This document shows, one piece after another, positions 22,368-35,300 of a DNA stretch of 64,000 bases; position 1 is the stretch's first letter; every line of letters begins with the position of its first letter. The notes beneath the pieces were generated by a model that had not been told where the DNA came from, ran no database searches, and saw only the letters and a program-made list of their open reading frames with translations. The DNA is from Reticulitermes speratus (lineage: Eukaryota; Arthropoda; Insecta; Blattodea; Rhinotermitidae), in assembly GCA_021186555.1 (NCBI GenBank), contig JAJKFL010000005.1, positions 56,656,635 through 56,720,634 of the forward strand. Reading direction: 5' to 3'. Position numbers and translations under genes: made by a program.

Positions 22368-22580
22368 CAAATATCTGAGGATAATCTGCGCCGGAGACTT
22401 CCCGTATTTGTCTGCCAGTTCCTTAATTTTGGGGTCCTTGAGAGGTTCTGGTCTGTCCGCTTTGTGGACGGTAGCAATACTGTCGGTGCCCGCTAAGGGG
22501 CTGTATGCTGTGATCCATATCCCCTCGTTCCTACAGAACTCGATCAAATTACTCTGGTTCAGGTAAGGATGACATTCAAC
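22368..22580 (-). CDS. AKR gene A, exon 5
   Basis: Acceptor ccttttgcag and donor ttg|gtgagt, 213 nt, 71 codons in phase 0. It begins VECHPYLNQSNLIEFC, the conserved strand and helix after the second signature. It then reads GIWITAYSPLAG, whose tyrosine-serine-proline stacks under the nicotinamide and binds the pyrophosphate side of NADPH in this family, and continues with ADRPEPLKDPKIKELADKYG and KSPAQIILRYL. No stop or shift. The variable stretch GTDSIATVHKAD is where the mobile cofactor-clamp loop lies. Introns 4 and 5 both hold minisatellites. Confidence 0.93.
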
Positions 22581-23073
22581 CTGCAAAAGGAGGGCGCTGC
22601 ATCAGTGTGACACGTCATGATTGGGTGACGTCACATACAGCTGTTCGTCACACAATCAACAACAGCCATTTCTGTGATCGTTCCGAGTCACAAGCAGACG
22701 CCAGTCGCCGTACCGCTGGACGCGCAGCGCCCGACTGTCCGAAGGTCTGTAGATCCTGCAGGTTCGTGCATTCCAGAAGATTGGCCACTTGGGAAGAAAG
22801 TGCGCCAGAAACTGGTCTTAGTCACTGTTGTAGTTGGAGGGACCTGCTGCCTCCATCTTCAGGGCAGAATGTTCTGCACTCGCCTTGCTACCCGACTACG
22901 TTCAGTCACACAACGCATGCTGTCACATGCAGACTGAAGCACGCAATGACACTCAGTTGCGCGGTAACGTTGTTGGGGAACCTCGCAGGGAACAGACCAA
23001 TTGGAAGACTGGGCGTGGGTTGGAGGGTAATCTTGTAATAGACCTTAACGGCAATAGGACGGGAGATTGTTGA
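22581..23073. other. Part of intron 4 without recognised content
   Basis: Plus-strand frames at 22,607-23,073 have no recognised motif and lie antisense in an intron. I do not consider them genes. Confidence 0.4.
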
Positions 23074-23417
23074 CTGAACACAGTAATGCGGCCCAGGACA
23101 GGGCCAGCTGGAGGGCTGTTCTGAACACAGTAATGCGGCCCAGGACAGGGCCAGCTGGAGGGCTGTTCTGAACACAGTAATGCGGCCCAGGACAGGGCCA
23201 GCTGGAGGGCTGTTCTGAACACAGTAATGCGGCCCAGGACAGGGCCAGCTGGAGGGCTGTTCTGAACACAGTAATGCGGCCCAGGACAGGGCCAGCTGGA
23301 GGGCTGTTCTGAACACAGTAATGCGGCCCAGGACAGGGCCAGCTGGAGGGCTGTTCTGAACACAGTAATGCGGCCCAGGACAGGGCCAGCTGGAGGGCTG
23401 TTCTGAACACAGTAATG
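23074..23417. repeat. Minisatellite, 47-bp unit, 7.3 copies, in intron 4
   Basis: The unit starts ctgaacacagtaatgcggcc (23,074, 23,121, 23,168), with no visible variation. It contains the near-palindrome gggccagctgg. Confidence 0.97.
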
Positions 23418-23818
23418 AGTCTGCAGGTTCAGCGAAATGCCGAGAATTTCTTGTGTAGCTGAGGAACAGTCAGCTTGTCAAGAAGGTCTCTGCACCATGG
23501 AGTTACTTAAACATCAATGTTGCTTCTGTTTAATCGGTCGTGAAACGTCACTGTATGAGATTTGAGGTTCATTTGGTGGGAACTGTGAGCAGTGACGTAG
23601 CAGTGTAGTCTGGCATAAATTTACATTTCGAGGAAGTGGCAATGACAGTTCGTGAATGGCTGCGAATGCAAGACGCCGACGTAACATTGCTACATCTGTG
23701 CAGTAACTAGGTACTGTCAGTTCTTATGAGCTCTAATTCAATGTCTGCAAACACAGAACCTTAACGTGTTGACCACAGTCGCACTTTGTCCAGTGCTTGC
23801 TGTAGCCTGGCACTGTAC

Positions 23819-24013
23819 CTGGTTAACAACAGGCCTGACTGTAGCGACGTCAAGCACACGCTGTATCTGCTCACTGTTGAAGTTGGACAGACCGATGCTC
23901 TTAGTAAGACCCAGCTCCACACATTCCTCCATCGCCTTCCACGTGTCCACGTAGTCCACATCGCTGAAAATTAATTGCCCATGCTCGTCCTTGGGAAGTC
24001 CATCCTGATCTTC
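23819..24013 (-). CDS. AKR gene A, exon 4
   Basis: Acceptor cgttttcag and donor cag|gtacag, 195 nt, 65 codons in phase 0. It reads EDQDGLPKDEHGQLIFSDVD and YVDTWKAMEE, then the second AKR signature CVELGLTKSIGLSNFN, where the serine-asparagine pair contacts the carboxamide of NADPH, and finally QIQRVLDVATVRPVVNQ. The variable loop at the start shapes the substrate pocket. The exon is intact. The donor codon CAG followed by exon 5 VECHPY gives the invariant NQVECHPY. Confidence 0.93.
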
Positions 24014-24029
24014 CTGAAAACGAAACACT

Positions 24030-24045
24030 TGTTCAAAATATATAA

Positions 24046-24078
<33 letters not shown>

Positions 24079-24079
24079 C
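24030..24079. repeat. AT dinucleotide microsatellite
   Basis: About 50 bp of at/aaat repeats directly upstream of the exon 4 acceptor in intron 3. Confidence 0.9.
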
Positions 24080-24269
24080 GTCTACATTTTGAGTTCAGCG
24101 GACAGGATAGTTAACATAAAGCTTCGATAATGTGATATTTTTGGCCGTTCAAAACTATAGTTCGCGGGCTGGCCCAATCTTCATATAGGTTGGCAAGGGC
24201 ATAAGATTCCTTGGTCCTGTAAGGCACACAACACTGATTAACCCTAAACATTCTGCGTAATTCCTGTAG

Positions 24270-24946
24270 AGTGTATTTATGTGTTTTGTGTGGATCTCAG
24301 AACAAACAGCGATTATTTCACTGTACAGCATTAACTGACTGGTTTGTATAACTGAGACGGAGTGTTTACTGCGCGGTACGGGCTGTATTTATGTGTTTTG
24401 TGTGGATCTCAGAACAAACAGCGATTATTTCACTGTACAACATTAACTGACTGGTTTGTATAACTGAGACGGAGTGTGTTTACTGCGCGGTACGGACTGT
24501 ATTTATGTGTTTTGTGTGGATCTCAGAACAAACAGCGATTATTTCACTGTACAACATTAACTGACTGGTTTGTATAACTGAGACGGAGTGTGTTTACTGC
24601 GCGGTACGGACTGTATTTATGTGTTTTGTGTGGATCTCAGAACAAACAGCGATTATTTCACTGTACAACATTAACTGACTGGTTTGTATAACTGAGACGG
24701 AGTGTGTTTACTGCGCGGTACGGGCTGTATTTATGTGTTTTTGTGTGGATCTCAGAACAAACAGCGATTATTTCACTGTACAACATTAACTGACTGGTTT
24801 GTATAACTGAGACGGAGTGTGTTTACTGCGCGGTACGGGCTGTATTTATGTGTTTTGTGTGGATCTCAGAACAAACAGCGATTATTTCACTGTACAACAT
24901 TAACTGACTGGTTTGTATACTGCGTGGTACGAGCTGAATATTTTTA
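24270..24946 (+). repeat. 114-bp satellite family, array 1 (about 6 copies)
   Basis: The unit begins tgtatttatgtgttttgtgt and contains agaacaaacagcgattattt and gagacggagtgtgtttactg. The first copy is preceded by ag and the last ends ggtacgagctgaat, as in the arrays at 52,960 and 60,701. It lies in intron 3 of gene A. Confidence 0.96.
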
Positions 24947-25067
24947 AAATTTGTCGTCGTCTTGCAAAAACTTTGGTGTCTCAGTGCGTGCAGTGGTTAG
25001 GCTTCAGGTCAGACGCTCGAAGTTTGCTTTCTGAAAAGAACAGAGATGTTTCTATATTTCATGGCGT

Positions 25068-25165
25068 CGAGACCGGCTCTGAGGCCTACAAGCCTCCTGT
25101 CCAATGGTTACGGGACTCTCTTTCTTCGAGTTAAGACGGCCGGGGAGTTAACCTGACCACTTATG
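25068..25165 (+). mobile_element. Headless SINE tail fragment
   Basis: gtcgagaccggctctgaggc, cctcctgtccaatggttac and aagacggccgggg parallel the body of the intact SINE that begins only a few bases downstream. The tRNA-like head is absent. Confidence 0.7.
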
Positions 25166-25173
25166 TTCATCTG

Positions 25174-25460
25174 TGGGCCGGGATAGCTCAGTCGGTATAT
25201 CGACTTGCTACGAGTTGGACGGTCCGGTGATCGAATCCCGGTTGGGGCGAGATTTTCCGCAGCCGTCCAGACCGACCCTGGGGCCCATCCAACCTCCTGT
25301 ACAATGGGTACCGGGTCTCTTTCCCGGGGGTAAAGCTGCCGGGGCGTGGATTTAACCATCCACTCTCATTTAGTGCCAGGGTTAAAGAAAGAGTAGAGCT
25401 ATACCTCTACTCCCCCTTTGGGCCTTAATGGCCTGTTCTAGGGAGACCTTTACCTTTACT
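25174..25460 (+). mobile_element. tRNA-derived SINE, near full length
   Basis: Head gatagctcagtcggtatatc, B box ggtgatcgaatcccgg, body gtacaatgggtaccgggtct, tail gagtagagctatacctctac then gggagacctttacc. Same family as 6,821-7,112. It is in intron 3 of gene A, antisense to the gene. Confidence 0.9.
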
Positions 25461-25547
25461 TATCTGCATCTAGTGTCGAGTTCGAAAATGCGTGGAAATA
25501 CACTTCTGATTTACCTACGTTGTCATGGCAAGATAATTAGGTAAAAG

Positions 25548-25766
25548 CAAGGTAAAGCAACCCCATTACAGGCCTAGACAGGCCGTGAGGGGTCCAGGAG
25601 GTTGAGGCTCCCAGATTTGTAGACAATCGGCACATGAAGGTGGTAAGGTTGTCAGCCCTACGTACCGGCCGCCTTTACCCCCCAGGAAATATTCCTGGTA
25701 CTCATTTCTGTTAGAGGCTGAGTCGACCCCAGGGCCATAGTGCGACCGGAAGGATTATGTCAAAAG
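25548..25766. repeat. Dispersed repeat, family unnamed
   Basis: The block from aaagcaaccccattacaggc to gaccggaaggattatgtc resembles a repeat I remember from many insect genomes (gaggctgagtcgaccccagg). No coding content. The call rests on memory only, since no second copy lies in the window. Confidence 0.4.
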
Positions 25767-25855
25767 ATAATTAGGCACAAGGACAAATTGCTTTCAGTAT
25801 CGACCGGTTACCGCCTGAACTGTTAACAAATACTGCTGTAACGTGGGACGTGTAG

Positions 25856-26055
25856 GTAATATACAGCAGATGTGTATCTGTACATAGCGAACGTAATATA
25901 CAGCAGATGTGTATCTGTACATAGCGAACGTAATATACAGCAGATGTGTATCTGTACATAGCGAACGTAATATACAGCAGATGTGTATCTGTACATAGCG
26001 AACGTAATATACAGCAGATGTGTATCTGTACATAGCGAACGTAATATACAGCAGA
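25856..26055. repeat. Minisatellite, 37-bp unit, about 5.4 copies
   Basis: The unit contains gtaatatacagcagatgtgt and acatagcgaac (acgtaata at 25,891 and 25,928). It ends where the dispersed element at 26,056 begins. Confidence 0.95.
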
Positions 26056-28115
26056 TTCTCGATGTTCGTGATTAATTGGCATCGCTGAAGCAGTCACGGA
26101 TATTGGAAACCTGTTTGATGTCAACGCTTATTGGTTCCAAGAACTTCTGAAAACGCCACTAGTAACAATATAAAATAAACGCCACTAGTAACAATATAAA
26201 ATAAACGCCACTAGTAACAATTATAATAATAAATGCCACTAGTAACAATATAAAATAAAAGCCACTGTAACAATATAAATAAACGCCACTAGTAACAATA
26301 TAAAATAAACGCCACTAGTATACACATACAAAATAAACGCCATAGTAACAATATAAAATAAACGCCATAGTAACAATATAAAATAATATGCACTGTAACA
26401 ATATAAAATAAACGCCACTAGTAACATAAAAATAAACGCCACTAGTACTATATTAAATAACGCCACTAGTAACAATATAAATAAGCATGTGTAACAATAT
26501 AAAATAAACGCACTTGTAGTAAACAATATAAATAAACGCCACTAGTAACAATATAGAATAAATGCCACTGTAAACAATATAAATACACGCCAGAGTAACA
26601 ATATAAAATAAACGCACACTAGTAAACAATATAAAATAAAACGCCATAGTAACAATATCAAAATAAACGCCATGTAACGTTATAGAAAAATTGCCACTAG
26701 TAACAATATAAAATAACGCCACTAGTAACAATATAAAATAAACGCCACTAGTAACAATATAAAATAAACGCCACTAGTAACAATATAAAATAAACGCCAC
26801 TAGTAACAATATAAAATAAACGCCACTAGTAACAATATAAATAAAGCCACTAGTAACAATATAAAATACACGCCACTAGTAACAATATAAAATAAACGCC
26901 ACTAGTAACAATATAGAATAAATGCCACTAGTAACAATATAAAATAAACGCCACTAGTAACAATATAAAATAAACGCCACTAGTAACAATATAAAATAAA
27001 CGCCACTAGTAACAATATAAAATAAACGCCACTAGTAACAATATAAAATAAACGCCACTAGTAACAATATAAAATAAACGCCACTAGTAACAATATAGAA
27101 TAAATGCCACTAGTAACAATATAAAATACACGCCACTAGTAACAATATAAAATAAACGCCACTAGTAACAATATAAAATGAACGCCACTAGTAACAATAT
27201 AAAATAAACGCCACTAGTAACAATATAGAATAAATGCCACTAGTAACAATATAAAATAAACGCCACTAGTAACAATATAAAATAACGCCACTAGTAACAA
27301 TATAAATAACGCCACTAGTAACAATATAAAATAAACGCCACTAGTAACAATATAAAATAAACGCCACTAGTAACAATATAAAATAAACGCCACTATAAAC
27401 AATATAAAATAACGCCACTAGTAAAAATATAATAACGCCACTAGTAACAATATAGAATAAATGCCACTAGTAACAATATAAAATACACGCCACTAGTAAC
27501 AATATAAAATAAACGCCACTAGTAACAATATAAAATGAACGCCACTAGTAACAATATAAAATTATCGCCACTAGTAACAATATAAAATAAACGCCACTAG
27601 TAACAATATAAAATAAACGCCACTAGTAACAATATAAAATAAACGCCACTAGTAACAATATAAAATAAACGCCACTAGTAACAATATAAAATGAACGCCA
27701 CTAGTAACAATATAAAATGAACGCCACTAGTAACAATATAAAATAAACTCAGAGATGATAAAAAGGATGGAAGTTTGTTTTACATAAAATACAAACTCCT
27801 TTTAAGGATAGAATGCATTGCATAATTGAAAGATGTCATTCTACAAAGCAGGAAGGCGATGAACCTCACTTAATTAAAGACAGAACCTAGTTGAGCTGAG
27901 AGTGGTCTGCGCAGTGGCACGACGGTTGGTAACGGCGCCTCGCCAGCCCCGTGGTCCTATCCCTGTCGTCTGAAGCAGTCTCGAAATTTGCAAAACTGTG
28001 TTAAAATGGGTGACCACAGAAGTTCTAAATCCCGAACCTAGAGTCCGCTGTAGTTCCGTTTGTCCTAGAGCCTTTATCAGCTGCATTACGCAACATCAGT
28101 TTACGTAACAGCTAG
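26056..28115. mobile_element. Dispersed element copy split by a 26-bp array
   Basis: The left part has gatgttcgtgattaattgg and then tcacggatattgg, a decayed form of the hairpin at 10,568. The right part (27,748-28,115) has cacttaattaaagacagaac and gagctgagagtgg, matching the right half of 10,568-11,105. Between them are about 1.6 kb of 26-bp units. Confidence 0.6.
26150..27748. repeat. Minisatellite, 26-bp unit, about 61 copies
   Basis: The unit is cgccactagtaacaatataa plus aataaa (26,949 and 26,975). Units between about 26,220 and 26,700 show many one- to three-base gaps, the rest hardly any. Located in intron 3 of gene A. Confidence 0.97.
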
Positions 28116-29395
28116 GAACGTCTGCAGGCAGTCAGCGTCGCGGTTTGTGATGCTGAGTTATGGCAGTCAGTCAGTCAGTCAGTCAGTCACTTGATTGGCC
28201 TTCACTGCGGACAAGCCTTAGATAAATGAGGCTTTATTTAATGACAGTTAAAGGCGAAGTTCTGAAGGTCACACACGATAATGAACATTGCATGTAGACG
28301 AAGTTGAGGCTTCCTTCGCGTTGCGAGATTTGAGGTTTCCACAGCGGTACTTTTGAGGATTCGGGTCTTCTTTTATATGGCGCTGTGTCGCTGAATTACT
28401 TTTCCCAGACGTTTCGACGTAAAGCACTACCTTCATCTTCAAATGTTTCGAAGTCTCTCGAAATTTCAGGAAATACTACGCCAGCCTCACAGCGTGACAT
28501 TGCAAAAGGCCTGAATCGTCTTTCTATTTATTTGCTTGTCGGGTTTGATTTCTGAAGAGCTTTTGGAAAGTGTCTAAATGCACTGACAAAAATTAGCTTC
28601 AACTTGCGATGTATTTGGAATTTTTTATTACCATTCCACTCCACCTTCATTGAATACGATTTCATCAGATCGCTGCTTCGAAAATATTCCAAAATTTGTT
28701 TTTTATTATTAAAATTATGTTTTTTTGAGAGTTTTTACACCGTGTAGTAAAGGCTGGTTCCAAGACAGTGTCTCAGAAATGCAGCATCAAGCCTTTACTA
28801 CACGGCGTAAAACTCCCCAGTAAACCGACCATAATTTGAACAACGGCCATGAAACCAGAAACTTGTGTGGTCTTGTGATATTTATTTTGACAGTAACGCG
28901 TTGGGGGGTAGGGCCCAGACATACTGAATACGAAAGTTTGTTTGGGTTTATTCTCCTGTCTTCCGTTCTTCTGACAGAAGGCAGTATTCTGTATCCCTGT
29001 TATGAGATCTGCGAGTCACTTCGCTAATAAGTATCGGGGGGGGGGGGGGGGGCAGGTGGGGTTCACAATAATCGATTCGTGGTTGTGGGGCCCGCGACCA
29101 GTTATCCACGCCACTGCTGGCTGCCTTTAAGATTGTGTAATGTCTTCTGGGATATGTTTTAGATTTTTCTTCTGTATGGAATCTTTTGGCGACATTACAA
29201 AATTGCTCGTCAGATTGTGTCCATAAGGGGCAGCTTTGTTACAAAGACAGACACAGCAGCACACTGCAGTAGTTCTAATCGTCTACGTCTGGGCCTTTTA
29301 TCTCATTTACTGTCGGAAGGTTTCGGGAGTTAGTTTTTGTAACGGAATTTGACAAGTCGTGCAAAAATTCACTCCGATAACGCCGTACAGATACC
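28116..29395. other. Intron 3 spacer
   Basis: No gene is visible. It holds a cagt microsatellite at 28,163-28,189, an inverted repeat at 28,730-28,814 and an 18-base g run at 29,036-29,053. A fragment gacgtttcgacgtaaag at 28,409 recalls the aaacgtcgg repeat pieces elsewhere. Confidence 0.45.
28730..28814. repeat. Inverted repeat, about 25-bp arms
   Basis: The left arm ends ccgtgtagtaaaggct and the right arm starts agcctttactacacgg. The outer parts match with one gap and one mismatch. The spacer is 34 bp. It may be a miniature foldback element or a structured transcript segment. Confidence 0.85.
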
Positions 29396-32300
29396 TGTGC
29401 TTGCTGACAGATACCGTGCTGCTGACAGATACCGTGCTGCTGACAGAAGACTGCTGACAGATACCGTGCTGCTGACAGATACCGTGCTGCTGACAGATAC
29501 CGTGCTGCTGACAGATACCGTGCTGCTGACAATCCGTGCTGCGACAGATACCGTGCTGCTGACAGATACCGTGCTGCTGACAGATACCGTGCTGCTGACA
29601 GATACCGTGCTGCTAACAGATACCGCTGCTGACAGATACCGTGCTGCTGACAGATACCGTGCTGCTGACAGATACCGTGCTGCTGACAGATACCGTGCTG
29701 CTGACAGATACCACGTGCTGCTGACAGATACCGTGCTGCTGACAGATACCGTGCTGCTGACAGATACCGTGCTGCTGACAGATACCGTGCTGCTGACAGA
29801 TACCGTGCTGCTGACAGATACCGTGCTGCTGACAGATACCGTACTGCTGACAGATACCGTGCTGCTGACAGATACCGTGCTGCTGACAGATACCGTGCTG
29901 CTGACAGATACCGTGCTGCTGACAGATACCGTGCTGCTGACAGATACCGTGCTGCTGACAGATACCGTGCTGCTGACAGATACCGTGCTGCTGACAGATA
30001 CCGTGCTGCTGACAGATACCGTGCTGCTGACAGATACCGTGCTGCTGACAGATACGGCTACGGCTGCTGACAGATACCGTACTGCTGACAGATACCGTGC
30101 TGCTGACAGATACCGTAGCTGCTGACAGATACCGTGCTGCTGACAGATACCGTGCTGCTGACAGATACCGTGCTGCTGACAGATACCGTGCTGCTGACAG
30201 ATACCGTGCTGCTAACAGATACATGCTGCTGACAGATACCGTGCTGCTGACAGATACCGTGCTGCTGACAGATACTCACGTCGTGCTGCTGACAGATACC
30301 GTGCTGCTGACAGATACCGTGCTGCTAACAGATACCGTGCTGCTGACAGATACCGTTGCTGAACAGATACAGTGCTGCTGACAGATACCGTGCTGCTGAC
30401 AGATACCGTGCTGCTGACAGATACCGTGCTGCTGACAGATACCGTGCTGCTGACAGATACCGTGCTGCTGACAGATACACGTGCTGCTGACAGATACCGT
30501 GCTGCTAACAGATACCGTAGTCTGCTGACAGATACCGTGCTGCTGAACAGATACCGTGCTGCTGACAGATACCGTGCTGCTAACAGATACCGTGCTGCTG
30601 ACAGATACCGTGCTGACGTCGCTGTAAAGACGTCGCTAACAGATACGTGCTGCTAACAGATACCGTGCTGTACATCCTACAGTACCAGTACAGTACGTGC
30701 TGCTAACAGATACCGTGCTGCTGACAGATACGTGCTGCTAACAGATACGTGCTCTACAAACAGTGCTGCTAACAGATACCGTGCTGCTGACAGATACCGT
30801 GCTGCTGACAGATACCGTGCTGCTAACAGATACCGTGCTGCTAACAGATACAGTGCTGCTAACAGATACTCGCACACGTGACAGCTGCTGACAGATACCG
30901 TCTGCTGAACAGATACCGTGCTGCTGACAGATACCGTGCTGCTGACAGATACCGTGCTGCTGACAGATACCGTGCTGCGTCAAACAGATACGTGCTGCTA
31001 CAGATACGTGCTGCTAACAGATACGTGCTGCAACAGATACAGTGCTGCTAACGTAACCGTGCTGCTAACAGATACCGTGCTGCTAACAGATACAGTGCTG
31101 CTACAGATACAGTGCTGCTAACATCGGCGCAACGATACTCGCTAACATACGGCGCTAATACGCTGTAACAACGGGCTAACAAACGTGCTAACGAACTCTC
31201 ACAATACTGCCACAATAGTGTCTACAAACGTCGCTAACAGAACTGCTGCTACATACGGCTGCTACAGAACGGCCTACATCTGGCACAGAACGCTGCTACA
31301 GATACTGCTGCACAATACATGCTAACAATACGTGCTGCTAACAACAGTGCTGCTAACAATACGTGCGCAACAGATACAGTGCGCTAACGATACTCTGCTA
31401 ACAGATACGTCTGCTAACGATACCGTGCTGCTAACAGATACAGTGCTGCTAACAGATACGTGCGCACAGATACGTGCTGCTAACAGATACGTCTGCTACA
31501 GATACGTGCGCTACAATACCGTCTGCTAACAGATACGTTGCTAACAGATCGTGCGCTACAATACTGCGCTAACAGATACAGTGCTGCTAACAATACATGC
31601 GCTAACAGATACTGTGCTACAATACGTGCTGCTAACAGTCTGAACAAGTGCTGCTAACAATACAGTGCTGCTAACAATACCGTGCTGCTAACAGATACCG
31701 TGTGCTAACAGATACGTGCTGCTAACAGATACTGCTGCAACAGATACGTGCTGCTAACAATACAGTGCTGCTAACAGTACAGTCTGCTACAGATACGTGC
31801 TGCTAACAATACGTGCGCTAACAGATACTGCTGCAACAGATACAGTGCTGCTACAGATACAGTGCTGCTAACAGATACGTGCTGCTAACAATACGTGCTG
31901 CTACAGATACCGTGCTGCTAACAGATACGTGCTGCTAACAGATACCGTGCTGCTAACAGATACAGTGCTGCTAACAGATACGTGCTGCTAACAGATACAG
32001 TGCTGCTAACAGTACAGTGCTGCTAACAGATACGTGCTGCTAACAGATACGTGCTGCTAACAGATACAGTGCTGCTAACAGATACATGCTGCTAACAGAT
32101 ACCGTGCTGCTAACAGATACCTGCTGCTAACAGATACCGTGCTGCTAACGTACGTGCTGCTAACAGATACTGCTGCTAACAGATACCGTGCTGCTAACAG
32201 ATACCGTGCTGCTAACAGATACGTGCTGCTAACAGATACAGTGCTGCTAACAGATACAGTGCTGCTAACAGTACTCTGCTAACAGTACGTGTGCTAACAA

Positions 32301-35300
32301 TACAGTCTGCTAACAGATACCTGCTGCTCGTACGCTGCTAACAGATACGTGCTGCTAACAGATACGTGCTGCTAACAGATACGTGCTGCTAACAGATACG
32401 TGCTGCTAACGATACGTGCTGCTAACAGATACCGTGCTGCTAACAGATACCGTGCTGCTAACAGATACCGTGCTGCTAACAGATACCGTGCTGCTAACAG
32501 ATACGTGCTGCTAACAGATACGTGCTGCTAACAGATACCGTGCTGCTAACAGATACAGTGCTGCTAACAATACAGTGCTGCTAACAGATACGCTGTAGTC
32601 TGCTGAACAGTACAGTGCTGCAACAGTACAGTGCTGCTAACAGATACGTGCTGCTAACAGATACCGTGCTGCAACAGTACAGTGCTGCTAACAGTACAGT
32701 GCTGCTAACAGATACGTGCTGCTAACAGTACGTGCTGCTAACAGATACAGTGCTGCTAACAGTACAGTGCTGCTAACAGATACAGTGCTGCTAACAGGTA
32801 CAGTGCTGCTAACAGATACAGTGCTGCTAAACAGGAACAGTAATGCTGCTAACAGTACAGTGCTGCTAACAGGTACAGTGCTGCTAACAGTACAGTGCTG
32901 CTAACAGTAAGTGCTGCTAACAGTACATGCTGCTAACAGTACAGTGCTGCTAACAGATACGTGCTGCTAACAGTACGTGCTGCTAACAGATACGTGCTGC
33001 TAACAGATACAGTGCTGCTAACAGTACGTGCTGCTAACAGTACAGTGCTGCTAACAGATACGTGCTGCAACAGATACAGTGCTGCTAACAGATAACAGTG
33101 TGCTAACAATACGGCTGCTAACAGATACGTGCTGCTAACAGATACCGTGCTGCTAACAGATACCGTGTGCTAACAGATACCGTGCTGCTAACAGATACGT
33201 GCTGCTAACAGATACCGTGCTGCTAACAGATACCGTGCTGCTAACAGATACGTGCTGCTAACAGATACAGTCTGCTAACAGATACCGTGCTGCTAACAGA
33301 TACCGTGCTGCTAACAGATACGTGCTGCTACAGATACGTGCTGCTAACAGATACGTGCTGCTAACAGATACGTGCTGCTAACAGATACCGTGCTGCTAAC
33401 AGATACCGTGCTGCTAACAGATACGTGCTGCTAACAGATACGTGCTGCTAACAGATACCGTGCTGCTAACAGATACGTGCTGCTAACAGATACGTGCTGC
33501 TAACAGATACCGTGCTGCTAACAGATACCGTGCTGCTAACAGATACCGTGCTGCTAACAGATACAGTGCTGCTAACAGATACGTGCTGCTAACAGATACA
33601 GTGCTCGCTAAAACAGTGCTGTAACAGATGACGACAGTCTAACAGATACGTGCTGCTAACAGATACAGTGCTGCTAACAGATACGTGTGCTAACAGATAC
33701 AGTGCTGCTAACAGATACAGTGCTGCTAACAAACAGTGCTGCTAACAGATACGTGCTGCTAACAGATACGGCTGCAACTACTTAAGATACAGTGCTGCTA
33801 ACAGATACAGTGCTGCTAACAGATACCGTGCTGCTAACAGATACGTGCTGCTAACAGATACAGTGCTGTAACAGATACATGTGCTAACAGATACGTGCTG
33901 CTAACAGATACGTGCTGCTAACAGATACAGTGCTGCTAACAGATACAGTGCTGCTAACAGATACCGTGCTGCTAACAGATACGTGCTGCAACAGATACGT
34001 GCTGCAACAATACCGACATACAGTGCTGCAACAGATACAGTGCTGCAACAGATACGTGCTGCAACAGATACAGTGCTGCTAACAGATACAGTGCTGCTAA
34101 CAGATACGTGCTGCTAACAGATACCGTGCTGCACAGATACCTACAGATACGTGCTGCTAACAGATACCGTGCTGCTAACAGATACGTGCTGCTAACAGAT
34201 ACGTGCTGAACGCTAACAGATACAGTGCTGCTAACAGATACGTGCTGCTAACAGATACAGTGCTGCTAACAGATACAGTGCTGCTAACAGATACAGTGCT
34301 GCTAACGATACAGTGCTGCTAACAGATACCGTGCTGCTAACAGATACAGTGCTGCTAACAGATACGTGCTGCAACAGTACTGTGCAACAGATACGTGCGC
34401 TAACAGATACAGTGCTGCTAAGATACGTCTGCAACAGATACAGTGCTGTCATACAGCTAACGTGCTGCTAACAGATACGTGCTGCTAACAGATCAGTGCT
34501 GCTAACAGAATACGTCTGCTAACAGATACGGCTGCAACAGATACAGTGTGCTGCTAACAGATACAGTGCTGCTAACAGATACAGTGCTGCTAACAGATAC
34601 GAGTGCTGCTAACAGATACACCAGTGCTGCTACAGTACGTGTGCTAACAATACGTGCTGCTAACAGATACAGTGCTGCTAACAGATACGTGCTGCTACAG
34701 AACGTGGCTAACGATCGTGCTGCTAACAGATACGTGCTGCTAACAGATACGTGCTGCTAACAGATACGTGCTGCTAACAGATACAGTGCTGCTAACAGAT
34801 ACAGTGCTGCTAACAGATACGTGCTGCTAACAGATAGTGCTGCTAACAGATACGTGCTGCTAACAGATACCGTGCTGCTAACAGATACAGTGCTGCTAAC
34901 AGATACGTGCTGCTAACAGATACAGTGCTGCTAACAGATACAGTGCTGCTAACAGATACGTGCTGCTAACAGATACAGTGCTGCTAACAGATACGTGCTG
35001 CTAACAGATACCGTGCTGCTAACAGATACGTGCTGCTAACAGATACGTGCTGCTAACAGATACAGTGCTGCTAACAGATACAGTGCTGCTAACAGATACC
35101 GTGCTGCTAACAGATACCGTGCTGCTAACAGATACGTGCTGCTAACAGATACCGTGCTGCTGACAAAGATACAGTGCTGCTAACAGATACAGTGCTGCTA
35201 ACAGATACCAGTCTGCTAACAGATACCGTGCTGCTAACAGATACCGTGCTGCTAACAGATACGTGCTGCTAACAGATACCGTGCTGCTAACAGATACCGT

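Noticed and set aside
22607..23038. 143-codon plus-strand frame antisense in AKR intron 4
   Set aside because: No motif, overlaps frames of similar length, and ends near the 47-bp array.
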